This document shows, piece after piece, positions 1 through 8,699 of a stretch of 64,000 nucleotides of DNA. Source of the DNA: Hygrophila difformis. Taxonomy: Eukaryota; Streptophyta; Magnoliopsida; Lamiales; Acanthaceae. The notes beneath the pieces are model-generated. The model had not been told where the DNA came from, made no database searches, and worked only from the letters and a program-made list of their open reading frames with translations. Each line of letters opens with the position of its first letter. Within the stretch, counting starts at the first letter, position 1. The DNA lies in contig JAOANR010000005.1 of NCBI GenBank assembly GCA_030278955.1, positions 8,088,394-8,152,393 of the forward strand, in the 5' to 3' direction. Made by a program: the position numbers and the translations under genes.

Positions 1-130
1 CATCTGTGGGAATATAACCTTCCCACATGAAACATACTTCAAACTAAACATTGGGATGTTTAATTCCCAATAGAAATCTTTGATACCCCGCACCAAATTG
101 CCATAAAAAAATATTAAAAAAATAAAAAAT

Positions 131-183
131 TTGGTGAATAGTGCTAATCGCCTGTTCAACAGGCGATTTGCACTATTCACCAA
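131..183. repeat. Nested near-perfect palindrome (hairpin)
   Basis: An outer arm TTGGTGAATAGTGC (131-144) pairs with its reverse complement at 170-183. Inside it ATCGCCTGTT (147-156) pairs with AACAGGCGAT (158-167) around a single central C. Only one base pair (145/169) mismatches in the 26-bp arms, and flanking A-tract and T-tract could lengthen the stem. The core recurs twice within 100 bp. It is too short for a typical MITE and no TSD was found; function unknown. Confidence 0.8.
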
Positions 184-198
184 TTTTTTTTTACGTAC

Positions 199-265
199 TC
201 GCCTGTTCAACAGGCGATCAGAATAAAATATTTATTTTTTTTCAATCGCCTGTTCAACAGGCGAT
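199..265. repeat. Two further copies of the 19-bp palindrome
   Basis: TCGCCTGTTCAACAGGCGA occurs at 199-217 and again, with one extra base pair on each side, at 245-265. With the copy at 147-167 this makes three copies of the same palindrome spaced about 50 bp apart. The sequence between them is AT-rich and not obviously repeated, so this is not a simple tandem repeat. Confidence 0.8.
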
Positions 266-825
266 TTCGTATCATTTTGGGAACGGAATATTTTATCTGT
301 ATTATTTTAATAATTAAGCCTTTCAACTAGCTATCTTTGGAACTTTGTTTTGTTAGGTTAGAGAATATTTTGAAGGTAAGCTCATTATGAATTTTGTAGT
401 TTGTAATCTCTAATTTTACTGACAGTTTATCATTTTTTTATTTGGCCTTGTAACAAATCATATAAAATCAAAGTCGGCTAGTTGAAAACAGGAACTCCAA
501 TGTAGCAATAAAAAAAAAAAAGAAAAAAGGAGGAAGTAGTTCCAACAACTAAACACTATAATCAGGGTTTTACTAGAAACACTACAAATCCCAGTACGCC
601 TCCCATTTGAATACTTCGTTCACATTGGATGTCACATGATTTCAGTTCACACAAGTAAAGTTTGAGTTAGTAGCTTTTATGAAAACGCTATTCATTGTAC
701 GTACTTTTGCATTGTTCATGTTGGAGTGTTGTGTATCGTGTTCTATGAATTTGAATTTTTAGGAACATCGAATTTCATAATGGCAACTTATTTGAGTTGA
801 GACTCTGATTGAATATTTATAGGAC
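266..825. other. AT-rich intergenic stretch, nothing assigned
   Basis: No convincing coding sequence, RNA gene or transposon end was seen here. A short A-rich tract lies near 510-530. The last five bases, AGGAC (821-825), are the probable TSD of the LTR element that follows. Confidence 0.5.
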
Positions 826-1033
826 TGTTAACACCAACAAAAAAAATATTAAGGCCCATATCCGGTGTCCAGATTGCCCGGCCCAGTCCATGAAAATATA
901 TCCGGGAAAGAGGACACATTAAGCCTAATCTATTTTTCTTGGCTCGGTTCAATTCAATATTTATCCGGATAATAACCAGAGCTGTCAACCAAAGCCGCCG
1001 CGTGCGCCGCCTCTGTCACATGAAGTCAAGCGG

Positions 1034-1126
1034 CCTGTCAATCAAGCCTCCCGCGTGCCGCATGCCTGTCAATCAAGCCTCCCGCGTGCCGCATGCCTGT
1101 CAATCAAGCCGTCCGCGTGCTGCATG
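1034..1126 (+). repeat. 31-bp tandem repeat, three copies, in the LTR
   Basis: Units begin CCTGTCAATCAAGCC at 1034, 1065 and 1096. The first two are identical and the third carries a few changes. It lies about 60 bp upstream of the TATA box and recurs in the 3' LTR at 4253-4345. Its position suggests an upstream promoter element (inference). Confidence 0.8.
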
Positions 1127-1187
1127 CCACCCCTGAAGTCAAGCCTCCTCGCCGCCTACGTCTCAACTGGAGGGGTAAGCCTCCTCC

Positions 1188-1196
1188 TATAAAAGG
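1188..1196 (+). promoter_or_regulatory. TATA box of LTR promoter
   Basis: TATAAAAGG lies 240 bp before the LTR end, a usual place for the U3 promoter. The same motif is in the 3' LTR at 4407-4415. Transcription would begin about 30 bp downstream (inference). Confidence 0.65.
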
Positions 1197-1436
1197 AAGA
1201 GACACTCCAGAGAAAGGATCATCACAAAAAACTCCCCAGAGGAAATCGTATTACTTTTATCTTTACTTTCTGCCATTTTCTTTCTGCAAGTTTTCTTTCG
1301 TATTTTTCAATTCTGCACTTTAAATCCTTTACAGCTTTCTTATTTTCGTGTAATCCCTTTCTGTAATTCTTGTAATCCTTTTGATACTCATCAATCAAAA
1401 AAGAGGTTTCTCCCTCAAAGAAATTCTCGGTTAACA

Positions 1437-1460
1437 AATTGGCACGCCCAGTGGGACCCG
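1437..1460 (+). other. Putative primer-binding site
   Basis: Directly after the LTR comes AATTGGCACGCCCAGTGGGA. TGGCACGCCCAGTGGG (1440-1455) begins with the TGG expected opposite a tRNA 3' CCA. The same sequence occupies the equivalent place in the second gag-only element. I cannot assign the tRNA; it is not the initiator-Met site (TGGTATCAGAGC) used by the Tekay elements here. Confidence 0.6.
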
Positions 1461-1489
1461 AAGTGGAAACCATATCCGCTTGAAAATGT

Positions 1490-3157
1490 ATGCAACTCAG
1501 ATCTGGACGAGTAGTAAGGGACTTAATACAAAGATTTGGAGAAATGTCGCTGCATGAAGAAACTCCAGTAAGAACACCGTCCGAGAACGTCAATGATACG
1601 GCGACTACTTCTCAACCACCGCAGGGGATAATGCAAGTCCCAACTTTTTCGGAACAAATACGGCTATCGATGAATGAATCGATGGCTGAATTCATGCCTT
1701 TACTAACAAGGCACCTTATGGATGTATTGCGGCCTGCCATGGCCGATCAAACTGACAGGATATGTGGATCCCTGCGTACTCCACAAGAGGGATATATCCC
1801 TGGCATGAATATGTCACCAAGCGTTACAGGACCGTATGGCGGTCTACAAAAGACTTGGGGGACTGGCCAGCCATCACTATCTGAGTTTGGAGCACCACCT
1901 CCTATGATGTATGCTCCATCAGGATACTTAATAGCATCCAGCGCTGTTCCGATACAGCCATTTGGAGTGGCGGCTCCCATCCCAGCCGCCATGCATAGTA
2001 CTGGAGGGGGACATATGCAACCTCAAGTCACCAACATACCTTTGGTTGCCAACATGCCTCAGACCTCCTATCAGGCGGCCTCTCCAGTGCCTCAGGCCGC
2101 CTATCAAGCGGCCTCCCCATTGCATCAGGCCTCCTATCAGACGGCCTCCCCAGTGCCTCAGGCCGCCTATCAGACGGCCTCCCCATTGCATCAGGCCTCC
2201 TATCAGGCGGCCTCCCCAGTGCCTCAGGCCGTCTATCAGACGGCCTCCCCATTGCATCAGGCCTCCTATCAGGCGGCCTCCCCAGTGCCTCAGGCCGCCT
2301 ATCAGACGGCCTCCCCATTGCATCAGGCCTCCAGTTCACACCAGGCTGCCATGCCTCAGGCCGCCATGGCTCATCCGGCCGCCATATATCAACAAGCCGC
2401 CATGCATCCTATACAGATGCCCGTGGTGTCACCCGAGTTGTTGGCAGATATGATGCAACAGCACTTTGGGATTCAATTAAAGCCGATGGAACGACCCACA
2501 TACAGGAAACCATACCCAGAATGGGTAGACACTATGCAGCCTTATCCTAGAGGCTTCAAAATGCCCGAGTTCACCACATTTTCGGGAGACGACGGCAAGT
2601 CCACAGTAGAACATGTGGGCAGGTTCACTGCTCAATGTGGCGAAGCAGCGGCCAACGATTGGCTGAAGCTAAGATTGTTCAGCTCATCTCTGACTGGACC
2701 CGCATTTACTTGGTTTGCTTCCTTGCGGCCTAATTCAATTCAGAATTGGGCTGATCTCGAGCGGGCATTCCATGACAGGTTTTACACTCCCCTGTCACAG
2801 GTTAGTCTTGCAGATCTAACTAACGCTAAGCAATTTTCCGATGAAACGGCAAGTGCTTTTATTAACAGATTGCAACGCCTTAAAGGCCGGTGTACTATGG
2901 CGATTCCGGATAAAGAAATAGCCAATATAGCAGTGGCTAACATGTTACCGAAATTAAAAGAACATTTAATTGTGCAGGATGCAACTGACCTTGCCCAGCT
3001 GGCCGAGAGAGCGGCCCGCTTGGAAAAGTTCTTTAAGGAACAAGACGAGAAGCGTCTACCTATACACGGGACTCGTTTTGAGAAATTGAAACACGAAGAA
3101 GACAAACCAAGGGTGGTGGCCAATGCAGTAACCTTGGGTAATAAAAACCCTGGGTAG
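1490..3157 (+). CDS. gag: Retrotransposon Gag protein (555 aa)
   Basis: This encodes the capsid-type protein of the gag-only element. The start at 1490 (MQLRSGR) is chosen because element 2 has the equivalent MRLRSGR start in the same place after its primer site. The N-terminal 100 residues are conserved between the two elements (MSLHEE, MAEFMPLLTRHLMDVLRPA). A proline/glutamine/alanine-rich middle holds eight 11-residue repeats (about residues 194-281). The C-terminal part is a retrotransposon gag domain of the Ty3/Gypsy sort, with FSGDDGKSTVEHVGRF, NDWLKLRLFSSSLTGPAF and RFYTPLSQVSLADL. No CCHC zinc knuckle is visible. The ORF is uninterrupted, and no pol follows. It probably forms particles using pol proteins from a partner element (inference). 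Confidence 0.9.
   Translation: MQLRSGRVVRDLIQRFGEMSLHEETPVRTPSENVNDTATTSQPPQGIMQVPTFSEQIRLSMNESMAEFMPLLTRHLMDVLRPAMADQTDRICGSLRTPQEGYIPGMNMSPSVTGPYGGLQKTWGTGQPSLSEFGAPPPMMYAPSGYLIASSAVPIQPFGVAAPIPAAMHSTGGGHMQPQVTNIPLVANMPQTSYQAASPVPQAAYQAASPLHQASYQTASPVPQAAYQTASPLHQASYQAASPVPQAVYQTASPLHQASYQAASPVPQAAYQTASPLHQASSSHQAAMPQAAMAHPAAIYQQAAMHPIQMPVVSPELLADMMQQHFGIQLKPMERPTYRKPYPEWVDTMQPYPRGFKMPEFTTFSGDDGKSTVEHVGRFTAQCGEAAANDWLKLRLFSSSLTGPAFTWFASLRPNSIQNWADLERAFHDRFYTPLSQVSLADLTNAKQFSDETASAFINRLQRLKGRCTMAIPDKEIANIAVANMLPKLKEHLIVQDATDLAQLAERAARLEKFFKEQDEKRLPIHGTRFEKLKHEEDKPRVVANAVTLGNKNPG
2069..2332 (+). repeat. 33-bp tandem repeat inside gag, eight units
   Basis: Eight 33-bp units encode alternating YQAASPVPQAA and YQTASPLHQAS, so the higher-order period is 66 bp. 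The unit length is a multiple of three and lacks stops in several frames, which explains long spurious ORFs on both strands. Element 2 lacks this array at the equivalent place, so it expanded after the two gag lineages split. Confidence 0.9.
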
Positions 3158-3960
3158 TAGCCCGGAACGCAGTCGACAGCGGCCTCGGCCGGCGATGGGG
3201 CGGCTCTGGGCAGGCGGCCAGGCGGGGCGGCCTCCAAGCGGGCGGCCGGCGGCCAAGGCAGGGCGGCTTCTAAAGCAGGCGGCCTCCAAAGGCGTGGGCT
3301 ACCTGGGCGGCTTCAGCGGGCGGCTTGAGGCGGCCTGGGGCGTCGCGTGGGCGGCCCTGGCGGAGCGTTGTGTGGAGCGGCCAAGCAGGCGCCAAGGCAG
3401 GCGGCCTCCGGGGACGGCTTCAGCGCAGGGGCGGCGGCCTCAACGGCTTCCGGCAACGTCCGGCGACGATCTCGACGGCCGGAATCCCCTGGTGGTGGCC
3501 GGCAACCGGAGTGAAAAGAGGACGAGGCATAATGGGTCTGGACCTCCAAATCCAAAATTAAGCGCGCAAACTTGTCTTAAAATCATTAATCAGACAAAAT
3601 GCGCAAGGTAAAAAAAAAAAAAAAAAAAAAAATGGGGCGGCCTGGCCATGAAAGGGGCGGCCAATGGCACTTAAAGGGGCGGCCTATATTTAAAAAAAAA
3701 AAAAAAAAAAAAAAATTAAAAAAAATAATAATAATAATAATAATTAAAAAAAAAAAAAGATGGGGCGGCCAATGGCATGAAAGGGGCGGCCACAAGGGGC
3801 GGCCTATTAAAAAAAAAAAAAAATTAAAAAAAATAATAATAATAATAATAATAATAAAAAATAAAGATGGGGCGGCCAATGGCATGAAAGGGGCGGCCTA
3901 TTTTAAAAAAAAAATAATAAAAATAAAATAAAAAAAAATAATAATAAAATAAAATAAAAA
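3158..3960 (+). repeat. GC-rich then A-rich low-complexity spacer replacing pol
   Basis: From the gag stop to about 3530 the sequence is strongly enriched in GGCGGCC-type words. From 3607 to 3960 three similar blocks follow: a long A-tract with AAT triplets, then GATGGGGCGGCC, ATGGCATGAAAGGGGCGGCC and similar. No ORF here resembles pol. The corresponding 3' internal region of element 2 (6889-7132) is much shorter but also rich in GCCGCC when read on the plus strand. It may be an RNA-structure or packaging region (inference). Confidence 0.75.
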
Positions 3961-4029
3961 GGGGGAGTTGCCGACGGCGGAATTAGAAAAATATATGCGC
4001 AATTTCAGTCTCAGTTCCATCGACTGAAA

Positions 4030-4044
4030 GCGCAAGGGGGCATC
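4030..4044 (+). other. Polypurine tract
   Basis: GCGCAAGGGGGCATC abuts the 3' LTR. Element 2 has the near-identical GCGAGGGGGGCATC in the same position, although the two elements' LTRs differ. This is the expected plus-strand priming site. Confidence 0.7.
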
Positions 4045-4655
4045 TGTTAACACCAACAAAAAAAATATTAAGGCCCATATCCGGTGTCCAGATTGCCCGG
4101 CCCAGTCCATGAAAATATATCCGGGAAAGAGGACACATTAAGCCTAATCTATTTTTCTTGGCTCGGTTCAATTCAATATTTATCCGGATAATAACCAGAG
4201 CTGTCAACCAAAGCCGCCGCGTGCGCCGCCTCTGTCACATGAAGTCAAGCGGCCTGTCAATCAAGCCTCCCGCGTGCCGCATGCCTGTCAATCAAGCCTC
4301 CCGCGTGCCGCATGCCTGTCAATCAAGCCGTCCGCGTGCTGCATGCCACCCCTGAAGTCAAGCCTCCTCGCCGCCTACGTCTCAACTGGAGGGGTAAGCC
4401 TCCTCCTATAAAAGGAAGAGACACTCCAGAGAAAGGATCATCACAAAAAACTCCCCAGAGGAAATCGTATTACTTTTATCTTTACTTTCTGCCATTTTCT
4501 TTCTGCAAGTTTTCTTTCGTATTTTTCAATTCTGCACTTTAAATCCTTTACAGCTTTCTTATTTTCGTGTAATCCCTTTCTGTAATTCTTGTAATCCTTT
4601 TGATACTCATCAATCAAAAAAGAGGTTTCTCCCTCAAAGAAATTCTCGGTTAACA
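4045..4655 (+). repeat. 3' LTR of gag-only element 1
   Basis: Copy of the 5' LTR, 611 bp, starting TGTTAACACC and ending TTAACA, with the TATA box at 4407-4415. By eye it matches the 5' LTR throughout. AGGAT follows as the probable TSD. Confidence 0.9.
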
Positions 4656-5084
4656 AGGATCGATCAATTACGGATCTTCTATGAACATGAAGATTTTTGT
4701 TTTGTTCAATTCCTTTCGGTGACTACTCTGTGTATTTGAACAATTTTCACGTTATAGTAGTAACAACTAACAATAGATAATAGTTAAAAAAAAAAAAAAA
4801 AGTGATTCTTATCAATGAGTTCTCATTTCCATTGAACACGATATTCTATATGTATTTCAGCATTTTTTACATGATGGTAAAAATTAATTTTTTTAGTTTG
4901 TTTTTATTTGTATAGGATATGAATTTGTGAAAGATCTTTAGATATCGTTGAGTAATATAATTATCCATTTAAAAAGTACGAATCTAAAATAACAATATAA
5001 AATAAAAACGAAATGATTAAATTGCTATTATCTTATATGTACAAGGGAACCAATTTGGGTACATAATCTGTAGGAGATGAAATG
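4656..5084. other. AT-rich intergenic stretch, nothing assigned
   Basis: No coding sequence or transposon terminus was recognised. An A-tract lies at about 4785-4801. The outer edge of the large inverted repeat is near the right-hand end; weak similarity to the other arm may begin at about 5050. Confidence 0.45.
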
Positions 5085-5981
5085 TTCAGGGACCCCTTCG
5101 TGTGATGTTTTGAAATTTGGTGCGTGAATCAACGTTTTATGACAGTTTCTATATTATTATTGCAGTTATTTAATAATTGCATAGGAATAGATATAGATTT
5201 TAAATTGGTGCCCAATATTTTATTTTGCAAATCATCCGTCTTTTTGGGCTTACAGTTAATTCAATTTTATTTTGAATTAGATTTACAATATTACTTTTTT
5301 GGGGAAATATATGGGACAAAGGGTTTCGGGAGTGAAGCCCGTGGGTTCCACCAGGTCGGGTCAGAGAATGTAGTCCCCCTCCGCCATATATCGAGACATT
5401 CTCTCTCACGGAGCCCCTCCTTGTAATCCCTCCAACCCAAAGGGCATCCAGAATTCTCCCCAATTCACACCCTGCTTCTTGACCGCTGGACGGCGAGGAT
5501 CTATGACATCGGCACGCGGTTGGTGTTTTGTGCAGCCGCACACTCGCCGCTTGGTGGGCACCGTTTGTTGCCACATTGGGTAACAGGCGGCTCGTCGTTC
5601 TTGAAGGCTTTCTGGGTGAGTAGCCAATCGGAGTGAGGGGGCTGACCGACGAAGATTAGGGATTTTGCTTCAAGGTACTTAATCCGTGTCTTTCTTGATT
5701 GTTTTTTTTTACCCCTGTTGCACATTACATTGTCTTTTTAATTTATGAACAATAGAAACTAGCAAAAGTAGAAAAATAGACAAAGGAAACGGGAGGACTG
5801 GTAAGTGGTAACTGCTTTGTATAAAATCATGAGTTGATTAGTATCAATGACATGAAATTTAGTCTGTGTAAGTCTCATGGGATGCTATAAAAGAATATTA
5901 GGGGAATTTGGACTGTACTACAAACCATTAGATTATAGTTTATAGATATTCTCCAATGTTTGTTGTTACCATCTGCATGTT

Positions 5982-6874
5982 TGTTGAGCGTAAAATATGT
6001 AGAGGTTTAGAGACCTCTTTTGATTTATAACTTTGAAGAGATTACAGGAAGGATTACAGGAACGTAAACAAAGCGGTAAAATTGCAGAATGAAAACAACA
6101 GAATAAAACTTGCAGAAAGAAAATAAACTGCAGAAAATGAATTTTTCTCTGTGGAGTCGAAGGGGCTTTCCAAATGAACATCCCTTTGGCTTTTATAGGC
6201 AGAAACCCTCAACCGTCAGATACCCACAACCTCTCCTAGGACACCTGTCGTCACGCCGTCTCTCCTGCTGGCAGAGATCTTCAACCGTCAGACACCTGTC
6301 TCCACGCTGGTTCTCCACATAAACCTCCCTTCCATTCTCTTCGTAACTCCTGGGCCTACATAATACGAGAAACGGGGCGCCGCCAATTTTGATGGCCTCC
6401 CAGGTTTGTGTCTTGCTCACTTTTGATGGCCTCCATTCGTCGTGCCTTGGCCTCCACCAAAGGTTTCTCGGCCGCCACCAGGAGCTCCCCGGCCGCCGTA
6501 CGGCACCCCTTGGCCGCCACTTGGTTTATGATTGTGTCGTACACTTGAATCTTGACTTAGATAATCCTATGCTCACTTAAATAGGTTCACTTCAATAGCC
6601 TCACTTCAATAATAGGCTCACTTTAATAGGCTCACTTTAATAGGCTCACCTCAAAAGGTTCACTTGATAGGCTCACTCCAATAGGCTCACTTTAATAGTT
6701 CACTTCTCACTTCAATAGGCTCACTTTAATAACTCACGTTGAGGTTCACTTTAATAGGCTCACTTTAATAGGCTCACCTCAAAAGGCTCACTTTGATAAC
6801 TCACGTTGAGGCTCACTTTAATAGGCTCACTTTAATACTTTTATTCAGTGGGACTCACTTTTATTGGGTCAACA
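5982..6874 (-). repeat. 3' LTR of gag-only element 2
   Basis: This 893-bp repeat pairs with 8700-9592 at a constant offset of 2,718 bp. On the plus strand it runs from TGTTGAGCG to GGGTCAACA. A reverse-strand TATAAAAG lies at 6190-6197. Confidence 0.9.
6545..6865 (-). repeat. Short degenerate tandem array in the LTR
   Basis: More than fifteen degenerate copies of a 13-15 bp word related to TAGGCTCACTTTAA lie close together. The same array is in the other LTR (about 9263-9583). In the element's own orientation it lies in the upstream part of the LTR, like the 31-bp repeats in element 1. It has no spacer-repeat structure of the CRISPR sort. Confidence 0.75.
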
Positions 6875-7132
6875 GATGCCCCCCTCGCGTAATTCGTCTG
6901 ATTAGGACTTTCTAAGGCGAATTTACGCGTTCAATATAGGCTTGACCCATATCCTCCAGCCGCCATTAAGGAAGTCCTACCCAGCCGCCATCCGAGCCTT
7001 GCCAGCCGCCCTTGGAAGAGCCCAGACCGCCATCCTTGAGCCTTTCGTTATGCCGCCACTACTCAGCCACCAACTACTCGGCCTCCAAGGCCGCTGTCAA
7101 TCACGCTCTAGGGTCACTATCCAGGGTTGTTT
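6875..7132 (-). other. Polypurine tract and short 3' internal spacer
   Basis: On the minus strand the tract GCGAGGGGGGCATC (6875-6888) abuts the 3' LTR. The remaining 244 bp up to the gag stop has no pol homology and repeated GGCGGC words on the minus strand. It is a shorter counterpart of the 0.9-kb spacer in element 1. Confidence 0.65.
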
Positions 7133-8644
7133 CTACCAAGGATCAATGTAGAAGCCACCACTATTGGGACGTTCTTCCTCTTTACCCGATTTCACTTTAT
7201 TGAAATGAGTCCCTTGTAAAGGAAGACGCTTCTCTTCCTGTTCCTCCAGGAATTTTTCCAAACGGGCCGCTCTCTCGGCCAGTTGGGCAAGATTACTTGC
7301 ATCATGCACAATTAAATGTTCTTTTAGTCTAGGCAACATATTGGATACTGCTATGTTGGCTATTTCCCTCTCAGGGATTGCCATAGTACATCGGCCCTTA
7401 AGTCGTTGTAACCTATTAATGAAGGCACTTGCCGTCTCATCGGCATATTGCCTTGCATTAGTTAAATCTGCGAGACTAACCTGGGACAGGGGTGTATAGA
7501 ATCTTTCATGAAAGGCTTGCTCCAAATCAGTCCAATTCTGGACAGAATTAGGCCGCCAAGACGCATACCATGCGAAAGCAGGACCGGTGAGGGATGAGCT
7601 AAAGAGCCTCAACTTCAACCAGTCGTTCGATGCTGCCTCCCCACACTGTGCAGTGAACCTGCCCACATGCTCCACGGTGGACTTACCTTCATCCCCTGAG
7701 AATGTGGAGAATTCAGGCATCTTAAAGCCTCGTGGGTATGGTTGCACGCTATCAACCCAATCAGGGTAGGGCTTGCGGTATGTTGGCCGCTCCATCGGCC
7801 TCAGTTGAATCCCGAAGTGCTGCTGCATCATGTCTGCCAGAAACTCGGGCGACACTACTGGCGCCTGCGCAGGTGGCATCGCCACTGGGGGTGTAAGAGG
7901 AGCCACAGCGGCTGGTTGCGGCGTCTGCCCCCCTTGCGGTGGCGTCTGCCCCCAAGGTTGGGGCGCCTGTCCCCAAGGCTGCGTCGCCATGTAGGGTACA
8001 CCAGGAACATTCGGCACATTAGGTGCCGCTTGTCGTGGTGGCATACCAGTGGCCCCAGAGATCGCTGTACAGCCTGGCGGTACACTGGTGGCCATTAAAC
8101 ACCCTGGTGCTGCATAAATCGGCATTGGAGGCGCTGTATATCCAAGATTCGGCGCCACAGGAGCCGCTGGGGTATAGGCGTAGGCTGTCTGGTATGGATT
8201 CACGAACGGACTAGGCAAACCTCCTACATCAGGTAGTGGTGGCTGACTGGGTGCTGTTCCCCAAGCCCGTAGTTGGCCGCCTGACGGCCCTGAACATATC
8301 GGCGTGTTAACGCCGTTTACAAGGGCGGTTGCAGGAGCAGTTGCTTCATGTTGAGTCCGCAGAGCATTGAAGCCTCGGTCAATCTGATCGGCCATAGCAG
8401 GCCGCAAAACGTCCATAAGATGCCTCGTGAGTATAGGCATGAACTCGGCCATCGATTCTGTCATCGAGAGCCGCATTTGTTCCGTCAATGTGGGGGTCTG
8501 CATTATCCCCTGTTGTGGCTGGGCAGTACTCGTCGTCTCAATTGCATCATCAGACGACGTTCTAATAGGTGTCTTTTCTTGCAGAGACATTTCTTCGAAT
8601 TTCTGCGTTAAATTACTTACCAAACGTCCAGACCTTAGACGCAT
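7133..8644 (-). CDS. gag: Retrotransposon Gag protein (503 aa)
   Basis: Gag of element 2, homologous end to end with that of element 1. The frame stays open upstream into the LTR (to 8899), but I choose the ATG at 8644 (MRLRSGR). It lies just inside the primer site, as in element 1, and the homology begins there. The N-terminal block has MSLQEKT and MAEFMPILTRHLMDVLRPA. A proline-rich middle without the 11-residue array follows. The gag domain has FSGDEGKSTVEHVGRF, SNDWLKLRLFSSSLTGPAF and RFYTPLSQVSLADL. No zinc knuckle is seen. No stop or frameshift is present, consistent with recent mobility using enzymes supplied in trans (inference). Confidence 0.9.
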   Translation of the reverse strand: MRLRSGRLVSNLTQKFEEMSLQEKTPIRTSSDDAIETTSTAQPQQGIMQTPTLTEQMRLSMTESMAEFMPILTRHLMDVLRPAMADQIDRGFNALRTQHEATAPATALVNGVNTPICSGPSGGQLRAWGTAPSQPPLPDVGGLPSPFVNPYQTAYAYTPAAPVAPNLGYTAPPMPIYAAPGCLMATSVPPGCTAISGATGMPPRQAAPNVPNVPGVPYMATQPWGQAPQPWGQTPPQGGQTPQPAAVAPLTPPVAMPPAQAPVVSPEFLADMMQQHFGIQLRPMERPTYRKPYPDWVDSVQPYPRGFKMPEFSTFSGDEGKSTVEHVGRFTAQCGEAASNDWLKLRLFSSSLTGPAFAWYASWRPNSVQNWTDLEQAFHERFYTPLSQVSLADLTNARQYADETASAFINRLQRLKGRCTMAIPEREIANIAVSNMLPRLKEHLIVHDASNLAQLAERAARLEKFLEEQEEKRLPLQGTHFNKVKSGKEEERPNSGGFYIDPW

Positions 8645-8675
8645 ACACTTCTTTGAAGCGGATATGGCTTTAACT

Positions 8676-8699
8676 TCGGTCCCACTGGGCGTGCCAATT
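8676..8699 (-). other. Putative primer-binding site
   Basis: On the minus strand, AATTGGCACGCCCAGTGGGA follows the 5' LTR directly. It is the same as in element 1 at 1437-1456. Shared priming sequence beside unrelated LTRs is a point of interest. Confidence 0.6.

Larger units (their letters stand above)
826..1436 (+). repeat. 5' LTR of gag-only element 1
   Basis: This 611-bp repeat is matched by 4045-4655 with a constant offset of 3,219 bp; I found no mismatch in the parts compared. It has canonical TG...CA ends. It contains a 31-bp tandem repeat, a TATA box, and pyrimidine-rich sequence leading into the leader. Confidence 0.9.
826..4655 (+). mobile_element. Gag-only LTR retrotransposon (TR-GAG-like), copy 1
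   Basis: A complete 3.83-kb LTR element. Two 611-bp LTRs (826-1436, 4045-4655) start TGTTAACACC and end TTAACA. They are followed inside by a primer-binding-site-like sequence and preceded by a purine tract. The probable TSD is AGGAC (821-825) against AGGAT (4656-4660), one mismatch. The only coding sequence is a gag ORF; no protease, reverse transcriptase, RNase H or integrase exists between gag and the 3' LTR. This matches the published class of non-autonomous TR-GAG elements, which depend on pol enzymes from other elements. The LTRs look identical, so insertion was recent. A related element lies on the other strand at 5982-9592. Confidence 0.85.

Noticed and set aside
1928..2453. Long open frames on both strands over the Gag repeat (proline/arginine-rich and glycine/arginine-rich)
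   Set aside because: They are by-products of a 33-bp tandem repeat lacking stops in several frames; the true frame matches Gag of element 2.
3586..3931. Lys/Ile/Asn-rich and Phe/Ile-rich frames
   Set aside because: Created by A-tracts and AAT repeats in the gag-only element spacer.
6545..6865. Regular short repeats resembling a CRISPR array
   Set aside because: Units are contiguous and degenerate with no unique spacers, lie inside LTRs and are duplicated at 9263-9583; the genome is a plant.
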